In this document: one piece after another, positions 1-11,100 of the stretch | How positions within the stretch are numbered: the stretch's first letter is position 1 | How the letters are laid out: each line of letters starts with the position of its first letter | Assembly (NCBI GenBank): GCA_964030785.1 | Contig: CAXIQD010000332.1 | Span: 47,847-111,846, forward strand | From: Siderastrea siderea | Lineage: Eukaryota > Cnidaria > Anthozoa > Scleractinia > Rhizangiidae | DNA length: 64,000 nucleotides | Direction of reading: 5' to 3' | Notes under the pieces: model-generated | The model's input: the letters and a program-made list of their open reading frames with translations, nothing else | Database searches by the model: none | What the model was told of the DNA's origin: nothing | Translations under genes and position numbers: made by a program

Positions 1-3000
1 TTGGTCGGTGTTTGCTAATACTGTTTTTTAAAGACGTGAACATTGTAGAAACATTCGTTCTATTATTCTTATAACAATGCGCTGGTATAAGATCGATTGG
101 TGGAATCTATTTCATGCTTTCTCGACCGCAAATATTCGCAAGTTCTCTACTTGAAGTCTTTTGTTGCAAAAAGGACAGCCTTGCTTTTTATTTCTTCCCT
201 CTCTTCTGTCTTTCCCATTTTGTTTCCTGGGTTCAAATAGATAATAGCTTAACTACTTATAAGTGTTTAAGTCGTGGTTTAAATTTCAAAACCTGTCGCA
301 TGGAATACCTCCTTACTTGAAGGTGCTTTTATTCTCTGGAACGTGCTCATAAAAGCAATTCTTAAGCTCGGCATTGCCAGGGCAAGGTGTTACCGAGATA
401 TATTTTACCTCATTTCAAAAAAATAACGTATGTCTCGAACGTTTGCAACATATAATTTGACAATGGAATTTTCTAAAAGGGTGTTAATTCCCTTATTATC
501 GGCGTGTTTACAGAGGTTGATAAGATCACAATGTATTTGCCACTGCTGTTAAGAGCGTGTGTTGATAAGAAATCACTTAAAATGTAAAAAAAAGAAAACA
601 AAGGTTTGAAATTCGTCACGGTTGTCTCCGATAATTTAATTGAATGTCTTTGAATTTGAAACTCTCGGACGTCGCACGACTGGCAGGAAACAAAGCGCCC
701 TCAATATTACACAGAATACAGTTGAGGACTTTCACCCGATGAGTAGTCAATCTTTGGTGGCCTCCGAGGGAGGTAGACAGGTGTTACCTATGAAGGAGTC
801 TTGTTAGGCCCTCATTCGATACCCTGTGATAAGTGCCAGGGTGTTTTTTCTTATCGAAAAGTAATCGCTCGAACACAAACATTGTTTTAACATAGTTAGG
901 GCTGTTTCTTGTCGGTTTTTCGAGGGAAAAGGAAGTAGCAAAAAAACGTAGGTTATTGTGGCTTCTGAAATTTGGTGGTGTGTGGAAATTATCAAAGTTA
1001 TAGGTGACTGGCTTTTTTTGGTGCTCGCGTAAACAGATGGACGTTTCCGCGTGACACTTAAGGCGCCCGCATTCCGGGACTTATTCTGGTGTCAGTAGAG
1101 CGGTGTGTTCATTTGTTGCCTTCACCTCAACGGAATATGAGCGCATCTCTTTCAGTCCTTAAGCTCAGTCCTGCTGCACAGTTTCAAGACCGAAAAGTAA
1201 GTAGCGTTTATTGCAGGGATAGTCGAGTCTTCCGTTGACGTGGCCGGTTGAAGTAGACTATTTCTCTCAGTGTACAGTACTGTTCGCGCACTCCCAGAAA
1301 ATGTTGGGGCGTCAATATGGGGCAAGGGTTCCCTTCGTCTTAACCCCATGGGCTATCAATGGTCTCCCTGTCTATGAAATTACTTTTCTGCTCAGCCCGA
1401 GAAGCGGTTGTCGGTCAGCACTAGACCAACAGGTCTTAAACAATTAACTGCGTGTCAGAGAGCGCAGGGCTGGGGTGGAAATTCAACCTCCATGTTAAAA
1501 CGTTCTTTATTTTTCTCGCCAGACTGTTGCGTTGTACTCGACGACATAAGAACTCCAGAAAGGGAGCCATTTGTCATGGAACCGTCCAGTTCTTCGGCAA
1601 GGCATTGCATCCATCCGGTAAGCATTTAATAACGTGCGCCCTTGTCGATATGAAATGGTAATTGCGTACAGCAATTAAATTCTCGGTGCGCCAATTCAGA
1701 AAGACACGTTCCTTTTCGATTTGACAGGCGATGAAATATTTTACCCTGGGCGAACTGACGCTGATAAGCAAATAGCTGTTCCGTGTTCTATAGGACATTA
1801 ACGCTTCATGACATGAACGATTTAACAACTCGCGGTAATCTCTAAAAGCGTTGTTATCCGCGTCCTCAGTGAAGTTGATCGTTAATTATCAAAACGTTAA
1901 TTTCTATCTCTTTGGCCCCAAATTCTGAGCGTCGTCTTTAAACAACAGCTTTCTCTGTTTGACATTTGGCATTGTTTTTATACCCTGTGTATGATACCTC
2001 AATTTTGGGAGCCATTACTGCCATTAGGAGGTAATTGAGTGTTGATATGACATATTTTGTTTTGAATGAAATCTGAAATCAATGGTAATGGCGTGAAAGC
2101 GGATCAAGTGGCTACGTATCCATCGCTTATTGCGCTTGAACTTTGTAAGGCTTGATTAGATACATCTATGAAGTAGAAACTCCATTGGGCTGAAAAGTGA
2201 AACCAATCTTTAAAGAGGGTAAGTGGTTGTGTATTTCAATGCGCGTCTCGCTTCAAGATAATGCGTGTATAGAAGGTCCTGCGGCTTTCTTAGTTGTAGA
2301 AGAATATTTGGAAATTTTTCTATTTCTGAAAAGACTCCCTCTAGGCTCAGTAACACAACGCTACTTTTCTCTGTCTGAATAGGGTCATCTTCTTTTTTCG
2401 CAGGCATCGCCTTTTTCCGAGCAAGCTGCCAGCATTTCAGCTCACGGATATGGAGTCGGTAACAATTCGGTAAGTTACAATTCACTGAATGCATTATTGT
2501 TTGAGTAAAGTCGAATCCTGATTCCAGCTGAAAGATGTTGAAGATATCTGCTCTAAAATTTGACGACAGAAGAGGCAAATTGTTTTTGTTTTGTTTTGTT
2601 GTTTTTTTTGATGGCCGTGTCTTTCTTTTGCTTTGCAGATGTCCCCTCTTTCCGAATATGCGGCCAGTAGTTCGTGTTACACATATGCTGTCGGACATTC
2701 CACCACCAATCCGGTGAGTGACAGTCCACTTAATACGATATTGCTTGAGCAAACAAAAGGAAAACCTGATGTTTAAGTGATTAACTAGTTAACCACTGAA
2801 AAAGATAAGGCTTCCGGGCTTTTGTGCTTACCCCATTTTGACAACAGTCAGGCGCAAGTGATTTAAACAATGCAAACGTCGGGGTTTCTTTTTAAAGCAA
2901 TCGCTGACAGAGCTTTATCCAGAAACCCTAATTTTCTTCAGTGAAAATTTCTTAGGGTTTCCTTTTAAGGCAATCACTAATTAGAGCCTTAATCCAGAAA

Positions 3001-3367
3001 CTTTTAGTTTATTCAGTTAAAAAAAAGACTCCAGAAACCTTTATTTTGTTCAGTGACAAAATATATTTTCTTTTTCACAGGCGTCGCCTCTTTCCCAGCA
3101 GGCTGCAAGCATTTCGCCTCACAGATATGGAATCGAGAATTCAGCTACCAATTCGGTAAGTGACAATTCACTGAATACCTGATGTTTAAGTGATTAACTA
3201 GTTAACCACTGAAAAAGTTAAGGCTTCCGGGCCTTTGTGCTGACCTCGTTTTCACAACAGTCAGGCACAAGTGATTCAGACGATGGAAACGTTGGGGTTT
3301 CTTTTTAAAGCGGTCACTGTCTAGAGCTTTAGGTCAAAAACCTTTATTTTCTTTCGCATCAGGGCAG
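1..3367 (+). repeat. Long direct duplication, copy 1
   Basis: This segment recurs in the same orientation at 36813-40179, with a constant offset of 36,812 bases and no indel that I could find; every open frame in it has an identical counterpart. It contains the micro-exon gene fragment and both of its repeated introns. The match stops in an intron at 3367, where the next 172 bases are inverted between the two copies. The left edge may lie outside the window. Identity this high in introns means a very recent duplication or duplicated haplotypes in the assembly; an N gap lies about 620 bases beyond copy 2. Confidence 0.93.
1576..3155 (+). CDS. Micro-exon gene fragment with duplicated exons, copy 1
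   Basis: I do not recognise this gene. Four short coding exons are visible, all beginning and ending in phase 0: 1576-1617 (possible start ATG, 14 codons), 2404-2469 (22 codons), 2639-2713 (25) and 3081-3155 (25). Each has an AG acceptor behind a pyrimidine tract (except the first) and a GTAAGT/GTGAGT/GTAAGC donor. The last three exons are paralogous: each starts with a [A/M]-S-P-[F/L]-S motif, has A-A-S in the middle, and ends in N-S or N-P. The introns at 2757-2900 and 3178-3355 also resemble each other, so exon plus intron was duplicated as a unit of about 420 bases. A further phase-0 exon could be 1137-1196 (20 codons from ATG to GTAAGT), but then exon 1576-1617 must have an upstream acceptor (the AG at 1521-1522 gives the wrong phase). 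The 3' end is not seen because the duplication breaks in the intron after the last exon. Confidence 0.45.
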
Positions 3368-3539
3368 TTGACCTTCCTTCACCTGGGGTACGCAGTTTGT
3401 GAAAATATATTTTTTGAGCCTATTTAAGTGAGGCCTTTTAAAAGTTTGAGTGTTAGTGTGAAACGCTTTTGTTAGCAGAGACTAGTAAAGCAGTTCACTT
3501 CATCGTATCATCGAGATTGTTTTAGGAATTTTCTACATT
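3368..3539 (+). repeat. 172-base segment inverted relative to 40180-40351
   Basis: It abuts the end of duplication copy 1. The same bases in reverse complement abut the end of copy 2, and the sequences beyond are unrelated. It has no coding potential that I can see. Confidence 0.9.
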
Positions 3540-4362
3540 CTACCGAAAAAGAACTTCGAAAGAACGCATAAACATTTCTTGTAGCAACACTGGAATATTT
3601 CATTTTTGAACAAATGCCGCACGCCTTTTATTTCGCTAAGGCACCGAGCTTTTAGAAACGTGTTCTCCTAGCTTGTTAGTGTCTTGTGAAGTAAAGTACA
3701 CCGAAATCATGTCCGTCGAATTACTGGGAAATTTAAATTAGACGATATGAGGCTTAATTGAATTGAAGAAATCAATTAAAACGTGTTAGACCTGCCAAAC
3801 AATCGTACATCGGATCGTATACTCCCTCTTCAAACGTTAAATGATAGAATTTTAACACATAATAAATACAAAAAGGAATAATTGTTGACTTGCTTCATTG
3901 ATTTCAGAAAGGACTTTGACTTTCATTGGCCTAACGGTCTATTTAAAGAGCAACATTTAAGGACACTTCAAACTCTAAACGTTACATTAAAGCTGAATAG
4001 TAAAGGCGGAATATTTCACTATAGGAAAGCGAGGCGTACTTTCACGAAGAAAAAAAAACAAGACAAAACAAATACAAGAAAAACGAGTGATCGAAAACAC
4101 AGCCAAAAAGTCATTTGCGTGAAATGTTTCGATGAAATGACAGATCTCGCAATTCTAATGACGTACACAACAATTAGGAACTGTTATTCCTTTCCAACAG
4201 AGTTATACCTTACGTACGAAGATCTATGGCTGTCTTTACTTAGAACTCCGTCTCAAATCGACAGTTGATATACCTTGTTATATTATTATGTAATAATTTT
4301 TGTAACTAAATTATATTTTATCATGGTTTATTTTGTTCAAGTGATACCATGTATCCACATGT
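3540..4362. other. Non-coding stretch before the recombinase gene
   Basis: AT-rich sequence. A 128-codon plus-strand frame (3882-4268) has no recognisable domain, opens at a non-ATG codon and is lysine-rich because of A-runs, so I do not call it a gene. No promoter was identified with confidence. Confidence 0.5.
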
Positions 4363-6636
4363 ATGAGAATACTGAAAGAGGTTGTTGGGGTTCTTTTGCG
4401 ACAGACACTTTTCCAATCTGCTGCCGAGGCATTTCCAGCGGAACATCGTGAAGCCATTTGCCCTGTGACCTGTTACGGTCGACCTCACTACGTCTTTGTG
4501 GAGATCTGCGACAGGCTATTCCCGGATATACCAAAACCTACCATAAAGTCTCGCATGCGAAATTTGGGACTCAGGCTGTTGAAAGCGCCCCAAGATATTC
4601 AAGAAACGCTACGAAAGACAAGACCTCACTTGGCATGCCATAAAATCATCTCGCTTGTGTCCAAGCAAGACGTTCTTGTTTTAGAGGCCTATCAGGATTC
4701 ACGTACGCGAAACGAGAGAGAAACTGGTAGACCCGAACATTTTCTGCGTAAAGGTAGTTTGCTAAATAGTAATGTTACTTTTAGGCGTCAACGAGCGAAA
4801 TGCTTCTCAACCGCGGTAGCTCCGCCCACAATGCTTAACAATGAAAGTAACAGTAGATTAAGTACCAACTTTTTAGTGGAAAATCTCTTAAAACCAGCTC
4901 CTCAAACTAAAGCCAATAGTCAGGCGAATTGCGATCGCGCGGAGGCTGGGTGTGCAAAAAACAAAAGAGAATTAGCCGATGATATTTCGTCTGATTCAGA
5001 TTCTGAAATGAGCGAACTGAACGGTTCTCCGGACACCGATAGCAGTTGCGACAATTCAGCTGACGAAACCGGCGACCAGGCGCAACCTGAAAACACTATT
5101 GTGGAGCTCATTAAGAAAAAAAATCTCGATGAAGCATCCTTTGGGAACGTCATTCAAAGTCTTGGCGAAATGAAAGAATTCTTTCAATCGGATATTAACT
5201 TTAAGCGAAGACAGCCGAAAATGTCCGATTCCACATGGAGTAAGAATTTGGAACGCCTAGTCATCTTTCTGGCCTACTGTGTAAACAGGTTAAAGTTAGA
5301 TCCTTGTTTACAACTGGTCGAGAACATGAACGTTGTCGACTCTTTTATCAAGTATATTAAGCAAGCAAGGCGTGTAAAGAACAATACAGCCGCATTGTAC
5401 GTGAATGCACTTATCGTTGCTTCGAAATTCCTTCACGCCAATGAACGTGGAAAAAATTACGACCACGTTGAGAGCATATCTGATCTTCGGGCGCTTGCAG
5501 CCCAGCTCAACAAAGAGCATGCTGTCCTGGAAGCTGCGAAAGGACCGGAGAGTAGGCGACTTTTTTGGCCCCAGTTTCAGGAATTAACCCGTTCTCTCCA
5601 TCAGCAGTTCGAAGACGAACCCAGTGCCGTACAGAAATCTCGCATTCACATGAATTTCACGCTTTTGCTTCTCTTCGCAATAAATCCGGGACGCGCTAAA
5701 GAGTTCAGAACCCTTCGCCTCGCTTCCAGTGTGCCGGACGGTGAGATAGACGAGCTCATCAAAAAATTACCAAACGGAGAGAACCTTATCGCCTTCACGC
5801 AAAACGGCGTTGTGCGTCTCATCGAGAAAGGTTATAAAACGTTCCGTCAATACGGCCCAAACATTATAGAAATGGGCGAGTTTCAATTTGTAGATTATCA
5901 CTTAAAGTACTATGTACAGCGCTCCCGACCACATCTGGTACAGAAAGGGTGTACGCATGACATGTTCTTTGTTAACAAGCATGGTTTACCATTTCGATCG
6001 GCTGGTTCGTTTTCTGCCTACCTGGCGAAGATATTTCGAAAGAACCTCGGCTTTCATTGCACAATGAACGAAATGCGCCACGCCTTGGTCGAACACTTCA
6101 GATCCAGTAAAGACAGTTCAGATTTGCACTTGGCAGAAAGCTTAGCTCGGGTTTGCAAGCACAGCCTTCGCACGCAAATAAATGTGTATGACAGGCGAAC
6201 AGAACCAGAGCGTAGAAAGAGGGCTTTGCACTATCTGAATCAGTCCGCTGTGAAAGCCATCATTGACGACATTCCAGGACCTAGCTCAGCCATCAGCGAT
6301 CATGAACTGGAATCGGAAGAGGAAGAAGAAGAGGAAAGAGTTTTGCCTGCTCCGGGCGAGATATGCGCTCTCATTCCTTCCGATGTGAATCCCAAATCGC
6401 CGGAGATCTTCTTAGCTAAAGTTCTTAAGTACAATGAAGATTGTACTTTAGCTCGTCTGGCCTGGTTTAAAGAGGACGCTGTTAAACCGAATCATTACAG
6501 GTTCCAGGTTGGTCACTCAGTGTGGGAAGAAAGAGTCTCTAGTCTGATTTACCCGTTGGATATCGCTTATAATCGAGGCGACGGCACTTACGAGTTAAGG
6601 AGTTCCAAGAGTGAGATCTATCAGCAACTGAAGTGA
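4363..6636 (+). CDS. Crypton-type tyrosine recombinase-like protein with Ski/Dac-like N terminus
   Basis: An intact 757-residue single-exon frame. The start is the first ATG after an in-frame TGA at 4342. Residues 33-112 resemble a Ski/Sno/Dachshund DNA-binding fold: a run of short hydrophobic strands with a VEICDRLFP segment, then IISLVSKQDV. Residues 200-240 are Ser/Asp/Glu rich and probably disordered. Residues about 290-630 form a tyrosine-recombinase core: R444 in NPGRAKEF, a lysine near 489-492, R572 in NEMRHALVEHF, H600 in CKHSLRTQ and Y609 nine residues later, the usual H-to-Y spacing. Residues 651-658 are a Glu run, and 660-757 look like a small beta-rich chromatin-reader-type module. 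No terminal repeats are seen, which is normal for Cryptons. It could be a live element or a domesticated gene; Crypton-derived domains occur in host proteins such as QRICH1 and KCTD1. The domain assignments are by eye; the core is the safer one. Confidence 0.72.
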   Translation: MRILKEVVGVLLRQTLFQSAAEAFPAEHREAICPVTCYGRPHYVFVEICDRLFPDIPKPTIKSRMRNLGLRLLKAPQDIQETLRKTRPHLACHKIISLVSKQDVLVLEAYQDSRTRNERETGRPEHFLRKGSLLNSNVTFRRQRAKCFSTAVAPPTMLNNESNSRLSTNFLVENLLKPAPQTKANSQANCDRAEAGCAKNKRELADDISSDSDSEMSELNGSPDTDSSCDNSADETGDQAQPENTIVELIKKKNLDEASFGNVIQSLGEMKEFFQSDINFKRRQPKMSDSTWSKNLERLVIFLAYCVNRLKLDPCLQLVENMNVVDSFIKYIKQARRVKNNTAALYVNALIVASKFLHANERGKNYDHVESISDLRALAAQLNKEHAVLEAAKGPESRRLFWPQFQELTRSLHQQFEDEPSAVQKSRIHMNFTLLLLFAINPGRAKEFRTLRLASSVPDGEIDELIKKLPNGENLIAFTQNGVVRLIEKGYKTFRQYGPNIIEMGEFQFVDYHLKYYVQRSRPHLVQKGCTHDMFFVNKHGLPFRSAGSFSAYLAKIFRKNLGFHCTMNEMRHALVEHFRSSKDSSDLHLAESLARVCKHSLRTQINVYDRRTEPERRKRALHYLNQSAVKAIIDDIPGPSSAISDHELESEEEEEEERVLPAPGEICALIPSDVNPKSPEIFLAKVLKYNEDCTLARLAWFKEDAVKPNHYRFQVGHSVWEERVSSLIYPLDIAYNRGDGTYELRSSKSEIYQQLK

Positions 6637-7713
6637 AACCGGTCGAATGTCCCAGGACACAGTCTTAACCGTTACTAGAATGCTTTCCAGCCACCGCGCG
6701 AACATTTCCCAGACTTAGGCATAGTCAAAGATGGCGGGGAACTCTAAAGGACTCAAGAATAGGATGCGATGCGTTCGGTAAACTTTCTCCAGTTTAATTA
6801 CTTAGAGCAGTAATTTTTTGGCGGGAATGAAGTTTTCGATGATAGTGTGTTACGTAGTGTTTTAGGAGCTGGAAAACACAAGAGATTTTCTTTGAAGGTT
6901 GTTAAATATTGACTCTTTAAGTCCCAATTGTGATCAGCATCCAATCTCTCCTGGTAATACCAATGCATAATGGAGCAGGCAGGTCATCGGAATGACGGAA
7001 CTGATGAGGAATATGAGGAATCGTTTTGATGTTTAAGTGAATTCGTCCCACTAGTAATCAATGACATGTACGGAGTCCAGGAGGGAGAAGTTGTATTTTG
7101 ACACTGGGGCTTAAAGGGACGAGGGTGTAAGTTTCATCTGTTTACCTTGTTTCTGTCATCTGTGTGTGTTTCTGGAGCGCACAAACACGTTAAAACGAGC
7201 TTCTGAGCTCCTAGGTGTTTAGTGGGTAAACAAATTAGATTTACATTTTTATTTTACTCTCATAATCGTTATTAACACAAGAGTCGTGCCAATTGGCCGT
7301 TAAATTGGAGCGCTTTTTTCGGTGTAATGTTCTACACCGGTTTGATTGGCAGCCAGTCACCGGTAACGTCGCCGCTGGCTGTCTTTAGTGTGGCCCTGTT
7401 CGTTTGTATTGGAAGTCAGTCGCGTATCAAAGCAGGGCCCTAATATCGACAACCAGGGGCAACGTTTTCATCCACTGCTTGAAATGCGCTCTATATATTT
7501 TGTTAACGTTTTGCGCCTAACAAGGGAGCGCTCCTGATGACGTACGTTGCTCAGAGTAGCAATCTATAGAGGGGGCGCCCCGTCAGGAATTTAATTCTGA
7601 CATTTTTTGTTTCGTTTATTTTAAAACGAGGCCATTTGGTAGCGCAGCATTGAGATATATTGTTGAATTTAAATTCAATAGAGTTATTGAACCAAAGGTT
7701 GGGTCATCGTGTG
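6637..7713. other. Spacer between recombinase and RING genes
   Basis: No gene seen. 7310-7450 is more GC-rich than its surroundings and contains imperfect hairpins such as the CAGCCAG...CTGGCTG pair near 7352-7381. It could be a promoter-proximal region for the RING gene, but no core element is clear. Confidence 0.4.
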
Positions 7714-8109
7714 ATGGGCAAGAAGAGAAAAAACTTCAAACGAGATGAGCAACGTCTCGCGGCGTTTCTGCGAACCAAGTGTATTATCTGTTACACTCCG
7801 GAGGTAACCCCTTCGCGCGAGATGCCTTGTTGCCAAAGATTTATACACGAGCATTGTTTACTAGCGTGCTTTAAGCATGCAATTGGAGGGGGTCATCGCT
7901 GTCCGCATTGCCGCGGCACATTGATTCCAATTAATAAAACAGACGAGTTGCCCTCAGATGTACCGGAACACAATCATGTGTTCCGTTTCGAGTACGTCCA
8001 CTTTGTCGCACGGTCTGCAGAGGATATTGCGGACGAATTGTTTTTAGATCATCCCAGCCCTATAGCACCGGTTGGCTGGGCCGAATTTCGAAGGAGATGG
8101 CGGCACTGA
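7714..8109 (+). CDS. Small RING-finger protein
   Basis: The frame opens at 7660; the ATG at 7714 is preferred because it begins a basic stretch (MGKKRKNFKR) right before the domain. Counted from 7660, the RING ligands are C41-x2-C44, C57/C58, H63 and H65, C66 or C70, then C81-x2-C84 in a CPHCR ending. This is a C3HC4/C3H2C3-like zinc-binding RING, the fold of E3 ubiquitin ligases that recruits an E2 enzyme. The remaining 60 residues are acidic then basic with no known domain. The protein is short and single-exon like its upstream neighbour; the two might belong to one mobile element or might be unrelated. Catalytic ligase activity is inference. Confidence 0.6.
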   Translation: MGKKRKNFKRDEQRLAAFLRTKCIICYTPEVTPSREMPCCQRFIHEHCLLACFKHAIGGGHRCPHCRGTLIPINKTDELPSDVPEHNHVFRFEYVHFVARSAEDIADELFLDHPSPIAPVGWAEFRRRWRH

Positions 8110-11100
8110 TGCTTTAGTTGCCTATAAAGGTTTGATATTTAGAAATAGTTATTGCATATTGATTTCGCGTTTAAGCTCATTATTATTAACTGTAATTAAG
8201 ATGCCTTTAAGTTGTAGCTATTTGCCTGTCTGATTTTCAGCCTTTGCTCCAGTGTCTATGTTCTGACGAAAGAGCAATCAGCAGTTTTATTTCCAGAAAG
8301 AGGGATTTAAACATCAGAGATTTATGAATTTATTTGATCCGGGTTAGAGTATTTTCTCGTTGTTGATCACAGACAGGTAAATGGTTTTTTGTTGTTGTTG
8401 TTTGTTCGACTCCAGTTAATACAGACAAACCAATCACTTTATGTAAGAGGCGATATATGCTATTGATTTACAATTATATTTCATACGATATATTAAATTC
8501 AATATGGTTTACGAGAAGGTCCTTTGTAGAGTTTTTATCATTCCTAGACGAGTCTAAGTACTGACACGTGCATGACATTTTAAAGTCTTCTTGAAGCCAA
8601 AGTTAGTTTTAGTTAACCCTCTTGTTTTGTAACTCTGCCCTTAATGGCTTTGCAATGTACGTTTTATAAACAAGAAAAATACTATGCAGTTTTAGTTGGC
8701 AAAAATCCGCAGTTTTTCAATATGTAATCCCGTTATTAGTTAGAGTGTTTTTGAGGTAACAATTAAGTAGAAGTAAGTTTTTTCCTGTTAATAACTTAGC
8801 GAGGGCCGAAAAAAATTATAACAGAGCGTGTTTCAGTTATACAAAAAAAATTATACATTTGCAATAACTTTTTTGGGTTTCTTTTTCAAACTTGTTCTTT
8901 TGTATTTTTCTTTTTTTGTGTTAAAGTTAGTACCGTTTGTGTTCACTGTGAAAACCAGTTTAATTCAGATAAATAAAGATCTTAAATGGATTCACTCTGT
9001 GTATCTTCGCTTCGTCGCAGCAGAAAGCCCAAACTATCCCTAAATCAACCCGGCTGCTTATATAATACCGACACCTGTTATAACGGGCAAAAGGGCGAAG
9101 TGTTTTGGAAACGGGTGGCGGGGGAAGTGGGGTTATCCTGTTCTCAGAACGCGCCTCACCCTATCCTACCAAAGGGGTTAAAACCTTGAGTGAGGGATCT
9201 TCCGGGTTCACATGAGTAGAGTGCACCAATGACAAGCCAGACGTTCCCTAGGGGTACACCCTTATTTGCGCATTTCCCGCCAACCCAGTACCTTGAGCAA
9301 CTACAATCGAAATCGACAAAACTGAACTTTTGCCGTTGGGGTTCTAAAATTAGTGATTTCAATGTGAACGTACATGAGCAGAGGACAAAAGGAAGAAAAA
9401 AATCAGCATATAGTCTTAAATTCTTTCATTTTAAGACACATTTTAAGAGTAGCAGGTGACAATTTGCAAATCTGTTATTTTTTTTGTAGCTAAACTGCAT
9501 GTAAAAAGTGTTCTTTCTTTGTTTTTGGCTTTTCACAAAAGAAAATTTTAAATTAGGTTTCATTACAATTCAAAGATGAAGAAATGGTTGACTTATCAGC
9601 TGGTTTTCACGTGACGTCGTACATCATACATCGCGAGGTCTTCTGATTTCATTGAAAACGACTTTACGCCAGAGCAGAAGTCACAGGATTCGGAATGAAT
9701 CCGGTGATTTTTGGCACCGGCTGGATTCGTTTTTGCATTTACACACAAAGGGACGAATCCGGTGCCAGAAATCACTGGATTTATCTCGAATCCGAATACT
9801 TTGAATGCGATGAAAAAGCGGGTACCGAATACTTTTAAATCCGCAATCTTTTGTTTTGTAAACGGGTTTTTCAGTGAATCCGAAAACTTTTCTTCGGCTT
9901 TCACGACCTTCGCGTCTTGATATCGTAATTCTATTAGCAAGTTTCCCTGATATTAGATACTCATAGTACCGCAGAAACTGATTTCGACTATATTTAGTGT
10001 GTTGGTTGACGAACGGGATCGCCGACTGGGTGACGAATGTCAGTTTGTTGTTGTTTCTTATTCAGACCTTTGTTTGGAAGCTGATAAAAGGCAAAAGAAG
10101 ATCCCTCTACTTTGCCCGATTTACACTTCTAGTCATAATCTGAACAATACTTATCACGTTCCCGTGATTTAATAAATGCTTTAATAATTTCTAATATAAA
10201 TAAAAGAGACCACCTCACCGAATTCATTATCAGCTCTTTGGATGTAAAAGAACGACACCCAAAAAGATTTAATTCTGTTTCATTTTATATTCCCCGTTTT
10301 ACTCTAAAGATCATCCTTCACTGGTCACGTGACACAAACGTTGGGCATTAAAGTCTAAACAGTGAATTAAGGCCATCAAGTTTTGAATGGGTGCCAAGTT
10401 TGAGCGCATTTCAGCAAATGTCCCCAAAGTTATGATCAGTTGAGTAGATTTTAGGCAAATTAAGCTCTAACCATGCCTGAGGTGGCCGCGAATTCGCTTA
10501 ATTTATCGCTAAAATCCGCAATCCGCGCGCATAAAAAGGCCAAATCCTCCGATCCACAAACCTATTCACCCCCTCAGTGTAACCTGTTAGAAATTTAGGA
10601 ATCCGGATACTTTTGCTCTAGTGTAAACGTAGGCTAACTCTTCAGTGGAACGCGATATAACTGAGTGTCAAGGGGATAACAAAATGTGTTCGTTATAACG
10701 GGGATTCGTTATTTCGGGATTCTTTTCCACACTTTTTGTCGTTCGTTGTAGCAGGGTATTCGTTTTAAAGGGCTCGTTTTGTCGGGGTTCCTCTGTAATA
10801 CTTTCGCGGTCTGGGTTTCTTTGAACCGATCGGTATTGTTAGCAACCGTTATATAGAACGACAAGTACCACAAGCTCACTCTTCTTTGCTTTCAACCATA
10901 GGCTTGTTACGGCCTAGATATTATTCACTGATGACGATTAAGAGTTTGTATGGCAAATATTACTACCACTTACGGGAAAAGTTCCCCGTAAAAGCTGTGT
11001 AGAGGTTGATTTCTGCTTGTTTGCTTTTATTTGAATGCCTTGTTACATTTTTATCTGTCAGTTGCTCATGCAAAATTCAAAATCTCTAGTATTGTTGCTT

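Noticed and set aside
2210..2752. 180-codon minus-strand frame (and its copy at 39022-39564)
   Set aside because: It runs antisense across two plus-strand micro-exons and an intron, has no domain, and is duplicated only because the whole segment is.
3882..4268. 128-codon plus-strand frame
   Set aside because: It opens at a non-ATG codon, is low-complexity Lys-rich, and has no domain or splice support.
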